Source of the DNA: JBBECJ01 sp963763325
Lineage (GTDB): Bacteria > Chloroflexota > Chloroflexia > Thermomicrobiales > CFX8
DNA length: 64,000 bases
Direction: 5' to 3'
Assembly: GCA_963763325.1 (NCBI GenBank)
Contig: CAVXOL010000019.1
Span: 399,243-463,242 of the forward strand
Shown: piece after piece, positions 26,142-35,255 of the stretch
How positions within the stretch are numbered: the stretch's first letter is position 1
How the letters are laid out: the number at the start of each line of letters is the position of its first letter
Made by a program: the position numbers and the translations under genes
Notes under the pieces: generated by a model
Databases searched by the model: none
Told to the model about the DNA's origin: nothing
The model's input: the letters and a program-made list of their open reading frames with translations, nothing else

Positions 26142-29072
26142 ATGCAGACCAAACCAAACAGGAACACGACCAATAGCCCCTCTCGGCCCGAGGGAGTCCG
26201 CGAAGTCACCGAACCCTTCGTCCCCGAACGCACCTCCGGCCTCTCCTCCTACCCCCCACCCGAGCAATGGGACGACTGGACCGAACTCGACGCGAAATCC
26301 TGGCCGGAGCGAGTCGAAAAGCACTACGCCATCGTCCCAACCATCTGCTTCAACTGCGAGTCCGCCTGTGGCCTGCTGGCCTACATCGACAAGGAGACGA
26401 TGCAGGTCCGCAAGCTGGAGGGGAACCCGTTCCACCCCGGCAGCCGCGGGCGCAACTGCGCAAAAGGCCCGGCAACGATCAACCAGGTCAACGACCCGGA
26501 GCGGATCCTCTACCCGATGAAGCGCAGCGGGCCACGCGGCTCCGGCCAGTGGGAGCGCGTCTCCTGGGACGCCGCGCTCGACGACATCGCCGGGCGGATC
26601 CGGGCTGCCCTGACCGAGGGACGCCAGAACGAGGTCATGTACCACGTCGGGCGGCCTGGCGAGGACGGCTACATGGAGCGGGTGCTCCAGTCGTGGGGCG
26701 TCGATGGCCACAACTCGCACACCAACATCTGCTCCTCCGGCGGCCGGACAGGGTACGCCTTCTGGATGGGGATTGACCGGCCCTCGCCCGACTACGCCAA
26801 CGCCAAGTTCATCCTGCTCGTCTCGGCCCATCTGGAGAGCGGTCACTACTTCAACCCACACGCCCAGCGCATCATCGAGGGCAAAATGGCCGGCGCGAAG
26901 ATCGCCGTCATGGACCCGCGTCTGTCGAACACGGCCTCGATGGCGAACTACTGGATGGCGCCGGCCCCTGGGACCGACACGATCGTCCTGCTGGCGCTCG
27001 CCAACCAGATCATTCAGCACGACCTCTTCGACCGCGAGTTCGTCCGCCGCTGGACGAACTGGGACGAGTTCATGACCGTCCTGCACCCGCAGGTCGAGCC
27101 GACCTTCGACAACTACGTCGCGATCCTGAAGGAAACCTACGCTGGCTACACACCGGAGATGGCCGAAGCTGCCAGCGGCGTCGCAGCCAGCACGATCGTC
27201 GAGGTCGCGCGGGAGATCGGCAAGGCCGGGTCAGCCTTCTCGGCCCATACCTGGCGGGCGGCGTCGGCAGGGCATCTCGGCGGTTGGACGGTGCCGCGAG
27301 CGCTCTTCTTCCTGAACGTCCTGACCGGCTCGGTCGGCGCCGAGGGCGGGACGATGCCGAACGTCTGGAACAAGTGGGTCCCGCGCCCGTTCGCCGAACC
27401 GGCCAAGCAGCAGGTCTGGAACGAGCTGACCTGGCCGAAGGAGTACCCGCTGACCCACCACGAGATGAGCATCCTCCTTCCACACTTCCTCAAGGAGGGT
27501 CGCGGCAAGCTGGCCGTCTACTTCACCCGCGTCTACAACCCGGTCTGGACCAATCCGGACGGCTTCACCTGGATGGACGTCCTGAAGGACGAAGACAAGA
27601 TCGGCATCCACGCCGCCCTGACGCCGACCTGGTCCGAGAGCGCCTGGTTCGCCGACTACGTCCTGCCGATGGGCCACGGCCCCGAGCGGCACGACAGCCT
27701 CTCCTACGAGACGCACAACGCCCAGTGGGTCGGCTTCCGCCAGCCGGTCGTTCGCGTTGCGATGGAGCGGATGGGGCAGAAGGTCGAGACAACCCGCGAC
27801 GCCAACCCCGGCGAGGTCTGGGAGGAGAACGAGTTCTGGATCGAACTCTCCTGGCGGATCGACCCGGACGGCTCGCTCGGCATCCGCAAGCTCTACGAGT
27901 CGCCCTACCACCCCGGTCAGAAGGTCACAGTCGATGAGTACTACCAGTGGATGTTCGAGAACTCGGTCCCCGGCCTGCCGGAAGCAGCCGCCGCCGAGGG
28001 GCTGACTCCGCTGGAGTACATGCGCCGCTACAGCGCCTTCGAGATCCGCAAGGCCCCCGAACGCCAGTTCAACGACCCGATCCCGGATGCAGAACTCGAC
28101 GGCGCGCTCACCCAGCCGAACGGCGTCATCGTCAGCCCCTCGCCACGCCCGCACGCGCCGAACATCGTCCCGATGCCCGGCATGCCACCCGGCTCAATGG
28201 AGGGACGCGCCGTCGGCGTCGTCGTCGATGGCGTCCCGCAGCGCGGCTTCCCAACGCCGTCCGGAAAGCTGGAGTTCTTCTCACGTACCCTCTACGACTG
28301 GGGCTGGCCGGAACTGGCGATCCCCTGCCACATCGACAGCCAGGTCGGCCCGGACGAGATCGACGCCGCGAAGGGCGAGATGGTCCTCTTGCCGAACTAC
28401 CGGATCCCGACACTGATCCACACCCGCTCCGGCAACAGCAAGTGGCTCAACGAGATCAGTCACAGTAACCCGCTCTGGCTGCACCCATCCGACGCCAAGC
28501 GGATCGGCGTCGATACCGGCGACCTCGTCCGGATCGAGACCGAGATCGGCTACTTCGTCGACAAGGTCTGGGTGACGGAGGGGATGCGCCCCGGCGTGGC
28601 AGCCTGCTCGCACCACCTCGGCCGCTGGCGATTGCAGGAGAGCCAGGGAAACGAGCGCTGGTCTTCCGCGCTCGTCGACATCCAGCAGACCGAACCGGGC
28701 GTCTACAAGATGCAACAACTCCACGGCGTCGGCCCGTTCGAGAGCGACGACCCGGACTCCAGCAAGATCTGGTGGCAGGATGCCGGCGTCCACCAGAACC
28801 TGACCTTCCCGGTCCAGCCCGACCCGATCTCCGGCGCCCACGCCTGGCACCAGAAGGTCCGCGTCATCAAAGCCGGCCCCACCGACCGCTACGGCGACAT
28901 CGTCGTCGACACCAACAAATCCCACGAGGCATACAAGCGCTGGCTCGCCATGACCCGCCCAGCCCCCGGCCCCGGCAACCTCCGCCGCCCGATGTGGCTG
29001 CTACGCCCATACAAGCCGGACCCGCGTGCATTCGCGGTAGACGGCCCAGTCGGGAGACGGGAGCGGAACTAG
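26142..29072 (+). CDS. Molybdopterin oxidoreductase catalytic subunit, SoeA/PsrA-like
   Basis: 976 residues of the DMSO-reductase/CISM family. The N-terminal 4Fe-4S site is C69-x2-C72-x3-C76-x29-C106. A cysteine at about 197 (HTNICSSGGRTG) lies where polysulfide, thiosulfate, tetrathionate and sulfite enzymes of the family have the molybdenum ligand. The C-terminal cofactor-binding domain (HTRSGNSKWLNEISHSNPLWLHPSDA) is present. No Tat signal is seen, so the enzyme probably faces the cytoplasm, as in SoeABC sulfite:quinone oxidoreductase. The substrate is not certain; arsenic or sulfur compounds are alternatives. It pairs functionally with the fused FeS/NrfD protein at 24136. Confidence 0.9.
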   Translation: MQTKPNRNTTNSPSRPEGVREVTEPFVPERTSGLSSYPPPEQWDDWTELDAKSWPERVEKHYAIVPTICFNCESACGLLAYIDKETMQVRKLEGNPFHPGSRGRNCAKGPATINQVNDPERILYPMKRSGPRGSGQWERVSWDAALDDIAGRIRAALTEGRQNEVMYHVGRPGEDGYMERVLQSWGVDGHNSHTNICSSGGRTGYAFWMGIDRPSPDYANAKFILLVSAHLESGHYFNPHAQRIIEGKMAGAKIAVMDPRLSNTASMANYWMAPAPGTDTIVLLALANQIIQHDLFDREFVRRWTNWDEFMTVLHPQVEPTFDNYVAILKETYAGYTPEMAEAASGVAASTIVEVAREIGKAGSAFSAHTWRAASAGHLGGWTVPRALFFLNVLTGSVGAEGGTMPNVWNKWVPRPFAEPAKQQVWNELTWPKEYPLTHHEMSILLPHFLKEGRGKLAVYFTRVYNPVWTNPDGFTWMDVLKDEDKIGIHAALTPTWSESAWFADYVLPMGHGPERHDSLSYETHNAQWVGFRQPVVRVAMERMGQKVETTRDANPGEVWEENEFWIELSWRIDPDGSLGIRKLYESPYHPGQKVTVDEYYQWMFENSVPGLPEAAAAEGLTPLEYMRRYSAFEIRKAPERQFNDPIPDAELDGALTQPNGVIVSPSPRPHAPNIVPMPGMPPGSMEGRAVGVVVDGVPQRGFPTPSGKLEFFSRTLYDWGWPELAIPCHIDSQVGPDEIDAAKGEMVLLPNYRIPTLIHTRSGNSKWLNEISHSNPLWLHPSDAKRIGVDTGDLVRIETEIGYFVDKVWVTEGMRPGVAACSHHLGRWRLQESQGNERWSSALVDIQQTEPGVYKMQQLHGVGPFESDDPDSSKIWWQDAGVHQNLTFPVQPDPISGAHAWHQKVRVIKAGPTDRYGDIVVDTNKSHEAYKRWLAMTRPAPGPGNLRRPMWLLRPYKPDPRAFAVDGPVGRRERN

Positions 29073-29463
29073 CAAGCTGCCATGAGTAATACGCAACGTT
29101 GATGATTGTTCAGTGTTGAACCCCTCCATCGCTCGGTGACGATCCTACGTCTGGTCCGTTCACGCGCACGGACGTTGTCGATGTCGTGCTTCACACGCCA
29201 TTTCACGTGGCGTAATATTCTCGCGTTCGGACCGAAATACACCTGACAGACTCACGCACTGCTCGGATACCGCCGCTGAAGCGGTCTGACGAAACGAAGC
29301 GCTACGGCACTTCGTGCCGATCTACGAGATGCCAGCGTCCGTCGCTGCGCAGGAAACGTGGAGATGGGAAAGCAACCAGGTGGTGAGTATCGGGCACTGC
29401 CGGCGAGTCTTCATTCCAAACGCAGTCGTGACATCTGGGTGCTGAGCAGAACTGGGAGGAGAC
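29073..29463 (+). other. 391-base intergenic region, with a weak hairpin
   Basis: No convincing ORF. ACGCCA (29195-29200) and TGGCGT (29208-29213) form a six-base stem with a seven-base loop, followed by AATATTC. This is a weak terminator candidate for the molybdoenzyme gene. A second small stem, GGCACTTCGTGCC, lies at about 29310-29322. Nothing else recognised. Confidence 0.35.
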
Positions 29464-30078
29464 GTGAGCAACACCAGCAGTTCCAGCCGTCCACACCTGT
29501 CTCGCAAGCGCGTGCTGCTGATCAGCGTCGTCCTGATAATCGCCGTCGCATTTGGCGCTGAATTCGTGTCCCGCATCCTCTTCGCCCCCTGGTCCATTGG
29601 TGTCCTCGGACGCGACACCATGACAGGGAGTTGGGTCGGGGAAATGCGGGCGCAACAGGGGGCTGTCTATGGGCTGTTCCTTGACCTGGATTACAAGAGT
29701 CGCGGTGTTGGCGGTCGTCGCGGTTCTAATGCCGGTCAAACCTCAAATCTGGAGGGACATGCCATCCTTTGCACGCCAACGGGAGAGCGCTTCGACTACG
29801 CTGTCTCCGGGCACGCAAACCGATCGGGGAACGTCGAGACCCTTTGGCTTGAGTATGGCGATCCTTCGCTAAGCGCCTTGAACCTGCGGCTGTCCGGTCG
29901 CTGGCGCGCAACCGAACTCTCGCTGACACCGGACGCGAATCCCTTCCTTCCTGACGGCAGGTTCGTGTCGACGAGAGCGCTGAGCAGCGCCGATCCGGAC
30001 GACTCGTTCGCGCCAGCGGTCCTGACGAAGGGCGGTTCGGACGAATTCGAAGACATCTGCCAGCGAGTTCAGCAGTAG
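29464..30078 (+). CDS. Membrane-anchored protein of unknown function
   Basis: 204 residues. One N-terminal helix (VLLISVVLIIAVAFGAEFVS, about residues 17-36) anchors an extracytoplasmic domain. The domain begins APWSIGVLGRDTMTGSWVGEM and contains many small beta-strand stretches (LWLEYGDPSLSALNLRLSGRW). Two cysteines at the ends of the domain (LCTPTG and DICQRVQQ) could pair. The GTG at 29464 has GGGAGGAGAC, a strong ribosome site. I do not recognise the family; lower hydrophobicity and local GC hint at an accessory gene. Confidence 0.65.
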   Translation: MSNTSSSSRPHLSRKRVLLISVVLIIAVAFGAEFVSRILFAPWSIGVLGRDTMTGSWVGEMRAQQGAVYGLFLDLDYKSRGVGGRRGSNAGQTSNLEGHAILCTPTGERFDYAVSGHANRSGNVETLWLEYGDPSLSALNLRLSGRWRATELSLTPDANPFLPDGRFVSTRALSSADPDDSFAPAVLTKGGSDEFEDICQRVQQ

Positions 30079-30163
30079 CGGCTCGTCTCGAGTTCAGATC
30101 GTCGCATCGATATGAGTCCACTGATTCCATCGTGGACCAAACAGCCAACATCACTCACACAAA

Positions 30164-30183
30164 GACGGCTCCGAAGAGCCGTC
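30164..30183 (-). terminator. Terminator hairpin after argF
   Basis: GACGGCTC (30164-30171), a CGAA loop, then GAGCCGTC (30176-30183). On the minus strand this eight-base stem has a TTCG tetraloop and is followed by TTTGTGTG, 54 bases beyond the argF stop. Confidence 0.7.
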
Positions 30184-30236
30184 CCTGCGTTCCCACCCTC
30201 CGTTGGCCAGAATGGGGTGGATGGTGTTAGCAGTGG

Positions 30237-31247
30237 TTAGCCGGCGTGAACAGCCGACTGGATCGACGTCTTGACCTTGCCGTTCACGGTCGTTGAGGCC
30301 GGCATCGACGTGCTCGCCGTGCCGGTCAACATGCCGGTGATCAGGGCGTAGAGAACGGCCTGGCCAGTGTGGAGCCGGTTCTCAGCCTGGTCGAAAACGA
30401 TCGACTGCGGGCCGTCGATCACCTCGGCGGTGACCTCCTCGCCGCGGTGGGCCGGCAGGCAGTGCATGAAGACGGCGTCGGGGTTAGCCTGCTCCATCAT
30501 TTGCGGCGTCACCCGATACGGCGTCAGGGCCGCGAAGCGCTCGGCGCGGGTCAACTCGGAGTCGCCCATCGAGAGCCAGGCGTCGGTGTAGACGGCGTCA
30601 GAACCCTTCACCGCGTCGGCCGGCTCGTGCATGATGTTGACCGAGCCGCCCATCTTCTTGGCGATCCCCCACGACTGCGCGAAGAGCGTCTCGTCCGGCT
30701 CGTAGCCGGGAGGCGTCGCGATCGTCAGATGGAGGCCGGCCATCGCGCTGGCCTGCATCAGCGAGGTCAGGACGTTGTTGTCGCTGCCGACGTAGGCGAG
30801 CTGCTTGCCGGAGAACGTCCCCCAGGCTTCCTTGAGCGTCAACAGGTCGGCCAGGCTCTGGCACGGGTGGTGGCCGTCGGTCAGCGCGTTGACGACCGGG
30901 ATCGTGGCCGCCTCGGCGACGAGCTTGATGTCATCGTCGGCGTACGTGCGGATCACGAACGCCTCGGCATAGCGCGAGACGACGTGAGCCGTGTCCTCCA
31001 ACGTCTCGCCCCGACCGATCTGGAGCTCCTGCGGTCCGACCGTCGACGGGACGCCGCCGAGGCGGGCGACGGCCGTCTCGAACGAGAGACGCGTCCGCGT
31101 GCTCGGCTTGGCGAAGTAGAGGACGACCGTCTTGCCGGTCAGCAGGCCGTGCTTGCTGAGCGGGTTGGCCTTGAACTCAGCCGCCAGGTCGAGCAGCTGG
31201 TGCATGTCCTCAATCGTCAGGTCGGATGTCTTCAGCAGGTCCTTCAC
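30237..31247 (-). CDS. argF: Ornithine carbamoyltransferase
   Basis: About 336 residues. It transfers carbamoyl phosphate to ornithine to make citrulline in arginine synthesis (or the reverse in catabolism). The carbamoyl-phosphate site STRTRLSFE lies near residue 49, then DGHHPCQSLADLLT, and the ornithine-site motif HCLPAHRGEEV. GTG 31247 is chosen because GGAGGAAGATCCC lies directly upstream; the track can be read to 31301 but the extra residues are not family-like. The C-terminal tail (about 30 residues after LYALITGML) is longer and Ser/Thr-rich. Its upstream region carries a leader ORF and hairpins. Confidence 0.95.
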   Translation of the reverse strand: MKDLLKTSDLTIEDMHQLLDLAAEFKANPLSKHGLLTGKTVVLYFAKPSTRTRLSFETAVARLGGVPSTVGPQELQIGRGETLEDTAHVVSRYAEAFVIRTYADDDIKLVAEAATIPVVNALTDGHHPCQSLADLLTLKEAWGTFSGKQLAYVGSDNNVLTSLMQASAMAGLHLTIATPPGYEPDETLFAQSWGIAKKMGGSVNIMHEPADAVKGSDAVYTDAWLSMGDSELTRAERFAALTPYRVTPQMMEQANPDAVFMHCLPAHRGEEVTAEVIDGPQSIVFDQAENRLHTGQAVLYALITGMLTGTASTSMPASTTVNGKVKTSIQSAVHAG

Positions 31248-31301
31248 GGGATCTTCCTCCAGGTTCGGTGCGCATTCGGCGCGTTCGGTCAGGCAACACA
31301 A

Positions 31302-31387
31302 ACGTCAGGTATCGGAACGCCTGACGTCGAGTCGCTGCCATCACGCACGAGGGATCGGCAGCAGCGTCGTCAGGCGCAGCGCCTGAC
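31302..31387 (-). promoter_or_regulatory. Probable transcription attenuator upstream of argF
   Basis: On the minus strand four segments follow in order: A1 GTCAGGC (31387-31381), A2 GCCTGAC (31375-31369), B1 ACGTCAGGCG (31327-31318) and B2 CCTGACGT (31309-31302). A1 pairs with A2. B1 pairs with B2 and is followed by TTTGTGTT, a terminator-like tail. A2 can instead pair with B1 over eight bases, which would destroy the terminator. The leader ORF 31341-31478 covers A1 and A2. Confidence 0.55.
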
Positions 31388-31478
31388 CCGCCTCAATGAC
31401 TGTGGAGGAAACGCGAGAAATTACCGCCAGAACGGCAACGGCGAACAGGTTGTTGGTGGAAAGGTTACGAGCGGTCAT
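31341..31478 (-). CDS. 45-codon leader peptide candidate for argF
   Basis: MTARNLSTNNLFAVAVLAVI then SRVSSTVIEAGQALRLTTLL and PIPRA. ATG 31478 has GGAG seven bases upstream. Four Arg codons are present (residues 4, 22, 36, 44), one inside the A1/A2 hairpin. The stop lies 13 bases before segment B1 of the attenuator. The peptide is not like a known protein. Translation-dependent choice between hairpins is the inferred role; it could also be a small unrelated gene. Confidence 0.45.
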   Translation of the reverse strand: MTARNLSTNNLFAVAVLAVISRVSSTVIEAGQALRLTTLLPIPRA

Positions 31479-31676
31479 CGAACACTCCGGACTCAATCAA
31501 GGCACACAACGGACGAACCAGCGGCAGGATTTACCTGCGCCTGATCGACCTTCGCCTCAACTGCCCGAACTGTCCTGCCATAACGGCGACCACTCCAATG
31601 AACGCGCCCATCGCGAGCGCAGTCCGCACACTCTAGCACGCATGTGACCGGAAGTCCAGTATTTCGCTGACGCAGT

Positions 31677-31830
31677 CAGGGCGATTGCAAAGTCGCTGAC
31701 TCGCCCACCGAGCACCAGAGAGGCTCGTGCGAATCTTCGGCAAGTCTAGGCATCGATCCCCTGTTTGGTGTCCAGTCGAGCCACGGCAGCGACGACATCG
31801 ATCATTTCTCACGGCTTTGCAATCGCCCTG
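31677..31830. repeat. Perfect 16-base inverted repeat around a 122-base spacer
   Basis: CAGGGCGATTGCAAAG (31677-31692) is the exact complement of CTTTGCAATCGCCCTG (31815-31830). The flanks show partial similarity. The spacer has no ORF. It lies between the argF leader and the 3' end of the methyltransferase gene. A MITE remnant or a long-range hairpin are both possible. Confidence 0.6.
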
Positions 31831-31842
31831 TGAAGCAGTCGG

Positions 31843-32673
31843 TCACGATGTCGGCGCCGCGTCGGCCAATTCGTTGCGAGCCGTCGCCAGCAGCGCCGTC
31901 GCTTCCAGATATAGCCCATCCGGGCGCTGATGTGACGCGACTCGTTCCGCGAGAACTGCGCGGACCCGCTCTTCCTGCTCAGCGTCGAGTGCGTCGAGCC
32001 AGCGACGCACGCCGGTGCCAAGGGCGTTCTGCCAGTACTGATCGATGCTCTCGTAGTGGAAGTCGTGAGAATCGGCGATGACGCGCACGCCTGTGAACCC
32101 GGCGTTCGTCAGCACTCCGGCGAGCTGGGCAGGGTCGGATATCCAGCCCGGCTCGTCGAGCCGACCCAGGCCAAGATCGTTGAGGACGACGCCGAGATCG
32201 TGTGTCTGCGAGATCTGCCAGGTGGAAACGGCAAGGCGACCACCGGACTTCAGGACTCGCCGGAATTCGGAGAGGGCGCGATCGAGGTTGGGAAAGAACA
32301 TGATGCCGAAACCGCAGAGGACAGAATCGAAGCTCGCGTCGGAGAAGTCAAGCTGCTCGGCGTCCATCAGACGCACCTGCGCCCGACCGCCAAGCCGCTC
32401 CGCCTCGGCACTGGCGATGCGGATCATCTCCTCGGAGATGTCGATGCCCGTGACGCTGCCGTTGGGGCCAACACGTTCCGCTGCTGGAACAAGGATGGCT
32501 CCACGTCCCGTAGCAACATCCAGCACCTGATCGCCCGGCCCGATGCCGGCCACTTCAACCAGCCGCCGTCCAAACCAGGCGAAGCAGCCCGGCCCGACGA
32601 TGTCATACTCGTTCGCCAGCCGGTTGAAGATGGCTCGTGTCTGCGCCTTCCGTTCAGCGCCGTCGTCCGTCAT
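31843..32673 (-). CDS. UbiE-like class I SAM methyltransferase
   Basis: About 276 residues. Motif I VLDVATGRGAILVPAAERV, motif II VTGIDISEEMIRIASAEAE, motif III VRLMDAEQLDFSDASFDSVLCGFGIMFF and motif IV EFRRVLKSGGRLAVSTW are all intact. The N-terminal FNRLANEYDIVGPGCFAWFG cap is seen in small-molecule and quinone methyltransferases. The substrate is unknown. ATG 32673 is chosen because GTGGAGGCGG lies upstream; six further codons (MEAERP) are open. Confidence 0.9.
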   Translation of the reverse strand: MTDDGAERKAQTRAIFNRLANEYDIVGPGCFAWFGRRLVEVAGIGPGDQVLDVATGRGAILVPAAERVGPNGSVTGIDISEEMIRIASAEAERLGGRAQVRLMDAEQLDFSDASFDSVLCGFGIMFFPNLDRALSEFRRVLKSGGRLAVSTWQISQTHDLGVVLNDLGLGRLDEPGWISDPAQLAGVLTNAGFTGVRVIADSHDFHYESIDQYWQNALGTGVRRWLDALDAEQEERVRAVLAERVASHQRPDGLYLEATALLATARNELADAAPTS

Positions 32674-32691
32674 TGGCCGTTCCGCCTCCAC

Positions 32692-33479
32692 TCACACTCC
32701 CGCAAACGTCCAGCCCTGGATATCGGCGACGTGCCGGTAGCCCATCCGCTCGTAGACCGGATAGCCGCTGCTACTCGACTGGAGAGCTGAGAACGTGCAC
32801 CCATTGGCAAAGCCGTCCTCGACGCAGCGCTGGGTCATGATCGCGCCGATGCCCCTCCGGCGGTAGTCGGGCAACGTTCCGACAACGTGGACACCCGCGA
32901 CGCCATCGGTTTCGAACAACAATGAGGTCGCGATCGGTCGTTCATCCATCCAGCCGACGATAACAGGTGACGCCGGCTGTGGCAATGAGCGCCGGATGCT
33001 CGAATCCGGCCACGAAATCGCGCGGCATGCCGTAGGTTCCGGCGACGACATCAGCAAATGCAGTCTGCTGTTCGGAGGTCGTGACAGGCTCGATCGTCAG
33101 ACCACGAAATCTGTGACTCGCGCCGTTCGGCGGGAAACAGGAACATCTCGGGCGTCGCGCCATCATCGGTCAGGCCAAGCTGTCGCGCGACCGGCTCAAA
33201 GCGCGTCACCATCTCGCCCCACGTCGCCACCATCGACTGACAGCCGTGGCGCTCGGCGAAAGCGCGGACCCGCTCAACCGTCGCGAGCGGGTCGTCAGGC
33301 CAGGTCAGGATCGCTGCTGGGTTGAAGAACGGGACCGGCAAGCGGGTCGCGATCATCACCAGGCCGTCCTCTGCCTCGACGGCACCGCCGTAGCACCGCG
33401 CCATGATGCTCCAGAACGTCAGGAAATTATCCATCGCCGCCGGCAGGATCGCCACGACGGACTCGGACGAGTCTCGCAT
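32692..33479 (-). CDS. GNAT-family N-acetyltransferase (two frameshifts)
   Basis: About 262 residues in three reading segments. 33479 to about 33125 encodes a substrate-binding N-terminal half (MARCYGGAVEAEDGLVMIAT, FNPAAILTWPDDPLATV). Then FRGLTIEPVTTSEQQTAFADVV lies in a second frame. From about 32965 the GNAT acetyl-CoA fold is read in a third frame: VVGTLPDYRRRGIGAIMTQRCVEDGF with the RRRGIG motif, and YPVYERMGYRHVADIQGW. Single-base shifts join them. It transfers acetyl from acetyl-CoA to an unknown amine. It starts 27 bases downstream of the TPR gene stop on the same strand. Confidence 0.82.
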
Positions 33480-33506
33480 GTTCCGCTCCAGTCGCCGTAC
33501 GACGCA

Positions 33507-35160
33507 TCACGCCGCGTGCGTCATCCGGCAGAAGCAGGACGACTGGATCGGGACATCGGCGCGGGCGACCGCGAGGTCGAGCCGTTGCCGGATCATCCCG
33601 GCCAGCTCGTGCTTGCCTTGCCGAACGAGGCACTCGTGGTAGCCGTGCAGAGCTCCAGACGTTCTCCGGGTGCTGGTAGGCGCGGGCGAGGCTGTCGTCG
33701 AGGCCGAGATCAGCACGGTAGACGGCTTCAGCTTCGGCAACGTGGCCCTGCTCCAGCAGCAGCGCGCCATAGGCGTGGCGGGTCGGCTGCATCCAGCCCC
33801 ACGGCTCGTCGTAGGTCAGACCGTCGTCGAGCCGGATCGACTCACGCAGGTGGGCGAAGGCGGCGTCGAAGTTCCCCTTGCGGTACTCCAGCTCGCCGTC
33901 GAGCATCTCGGAGGCGATCGCGAGGATGTCGAGACACGGGTTGTTGAACAGGTAGCGCGTCTCCGGAACGCGGGCGACGGCAGCCCTAAACAGCTCGCGC
34001 TCCCGCTCGGCCTCATCAACGCGGCCAGTCGCCGCCAGCGCGACACCCTTGGCGTAGTGGATCATCGCCGTCGTGACACAGTAGAGCGTCTGGTTCTCCG
34101 GCAGCGGCGTGTCGATGATCTCCTGCCACTTCCCGAAGCGGATCAGGACGTGCATCTTGACCGGAATGAACCCTTCGAGCCAGTCGGCCATCGGCGGCAC
34201 CTCGACCTCGACCAACTCCGGCGGAATCGTCGCGACGACCTCGTCGGCGGCCTGAAGCGCGACCTCCGACTGACCGAGGAACATCGCGCCGTAGAGCTTG
34301 AAGTGGAAGTTATGGACGCGATAGAGGGTGTAGAAGTTCATCGCCCCTTCGCGTTCCAGATACTTGTTGTCGGCCAGGATTGCCTTGTGGTTGGAGGCGA
34401 CGACGGTCCCGTAGTGGCCACAGAGGACATCGATGTGAGTCGGCATGTGCTCAAGATGTCCGGCGTCCGGCACCAGCCCGCGCAGCCAGTCACCGGCCCG
34501 CAGCGCCTTCTCCGGATACGGTGACATCTCCATCAGATGGATGTACATGTGCAGCACGCCCGGGTGGAAGCGGCTGGCCGGGTTCTCCAGTGCCGTTTCG
34601 AGGATCTGGCGCGCCTCGACCGTGCTGGCTCCTTGGGCGGGCGCACGGGCCGGGAGATCCCAGAGCAGCCACGGCGTCCGGTTCATCAGCGCCTCGGCGG
34701 CGAAGGTCGCGATATCGAGGTCGTGGCCGTGCTCGCGGTAGACGAAGCGCATCGCGTCGGCGTAGTCGTCGGTCCAGCGCGAGAGGTCCTCAGCCGGCTC
34801 GGCTGCCTGATAGCGCTTCTGAAGGGCCGTGATCAGCGCCCGCTCGGCAGGGCTGGCCTTGTCGAGCAGTTCCACGGCCCGCTGGGTCGCGTGGTACGTC
34901 TTCGCGACCGTCTCGACCAGTTCGGTCTCTCCGAACCGTTCCCACGGATTGTTGTAGTTCGGCCCAGCGGCATACGCCACGCCCCAGTGCGCCATCGGGC
35001 ACTCCGGGTCGGCCTCGATCGCGCGTTCGAAGCAGCGCACCGCTTCCTCATGATTGAACCCATACGTCCAGTTCAACCCCCGGTCGAACCAGAGCTGCGC
35101 GTCAGGCGAGGATGTTGAAATCGTCCGAGTATGGTTACCCAGATCGTAGTAGTCAGACAT
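33507..35160 (-). CDS. TPR protein, tandem copy 1 (frameshifted near its end)
   Basis: About 551 residues of a TPR-helix family. The N-terminal signature is HTRTISTSSPDAQLWFDRGL (residues 10-29) and NHEEAVRCFERA. A His-rich core, HPGVLHMYIHLMEMSP (199-214) and GHLEHMPTHID (234-244), is a pattern also seen in uncharacterised TPR proteins with an HMPSHI motif. TPR repeats continue to the end. A one-base insertion near 33652 (agctctg against agcctg in copy 3) shifts the frame. The restored tail ends with a CxC, SCFCRMTHAA. The start ATG 35160 has GAAGGAG upstream. Two paralogues follow directly. No enzymatic role is known. Confidence 0.8.
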
Positions 35161-35180
35161 GTAGGTACTCCTTCGTTCTT

Positions 35181-35247
35181 CGGGAATCGGGGGTATCAAG
35201 CGGCACTCGTCTCTCTGATACCCCCGATTCCCGATTCCCGATTCCCG
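35181..35247. repeat. Inverted CGGGAAT-unit array between TPR copies
   Basis: CGGGAATCGGGGGTATCA (35181-35198) is an exact 18-base complement of 35216-35233. The right arm then continues with two further ATTCCCG units. The loop is 17 bases. It lies between copy 2's stop (35256) and copy 1's start (35160), so it may separate their expression. Confidence 0.85.
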
Positions 35248-35255
35248 ACCAACGG

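Noticed and set aside
30369..31544. 391-codon plus-strand open frame opposite argF
   Set aside because: Antisense to an unmistakable ornithine carbamoyltransferase; Arg/Val/Gly-rich with no family motif.
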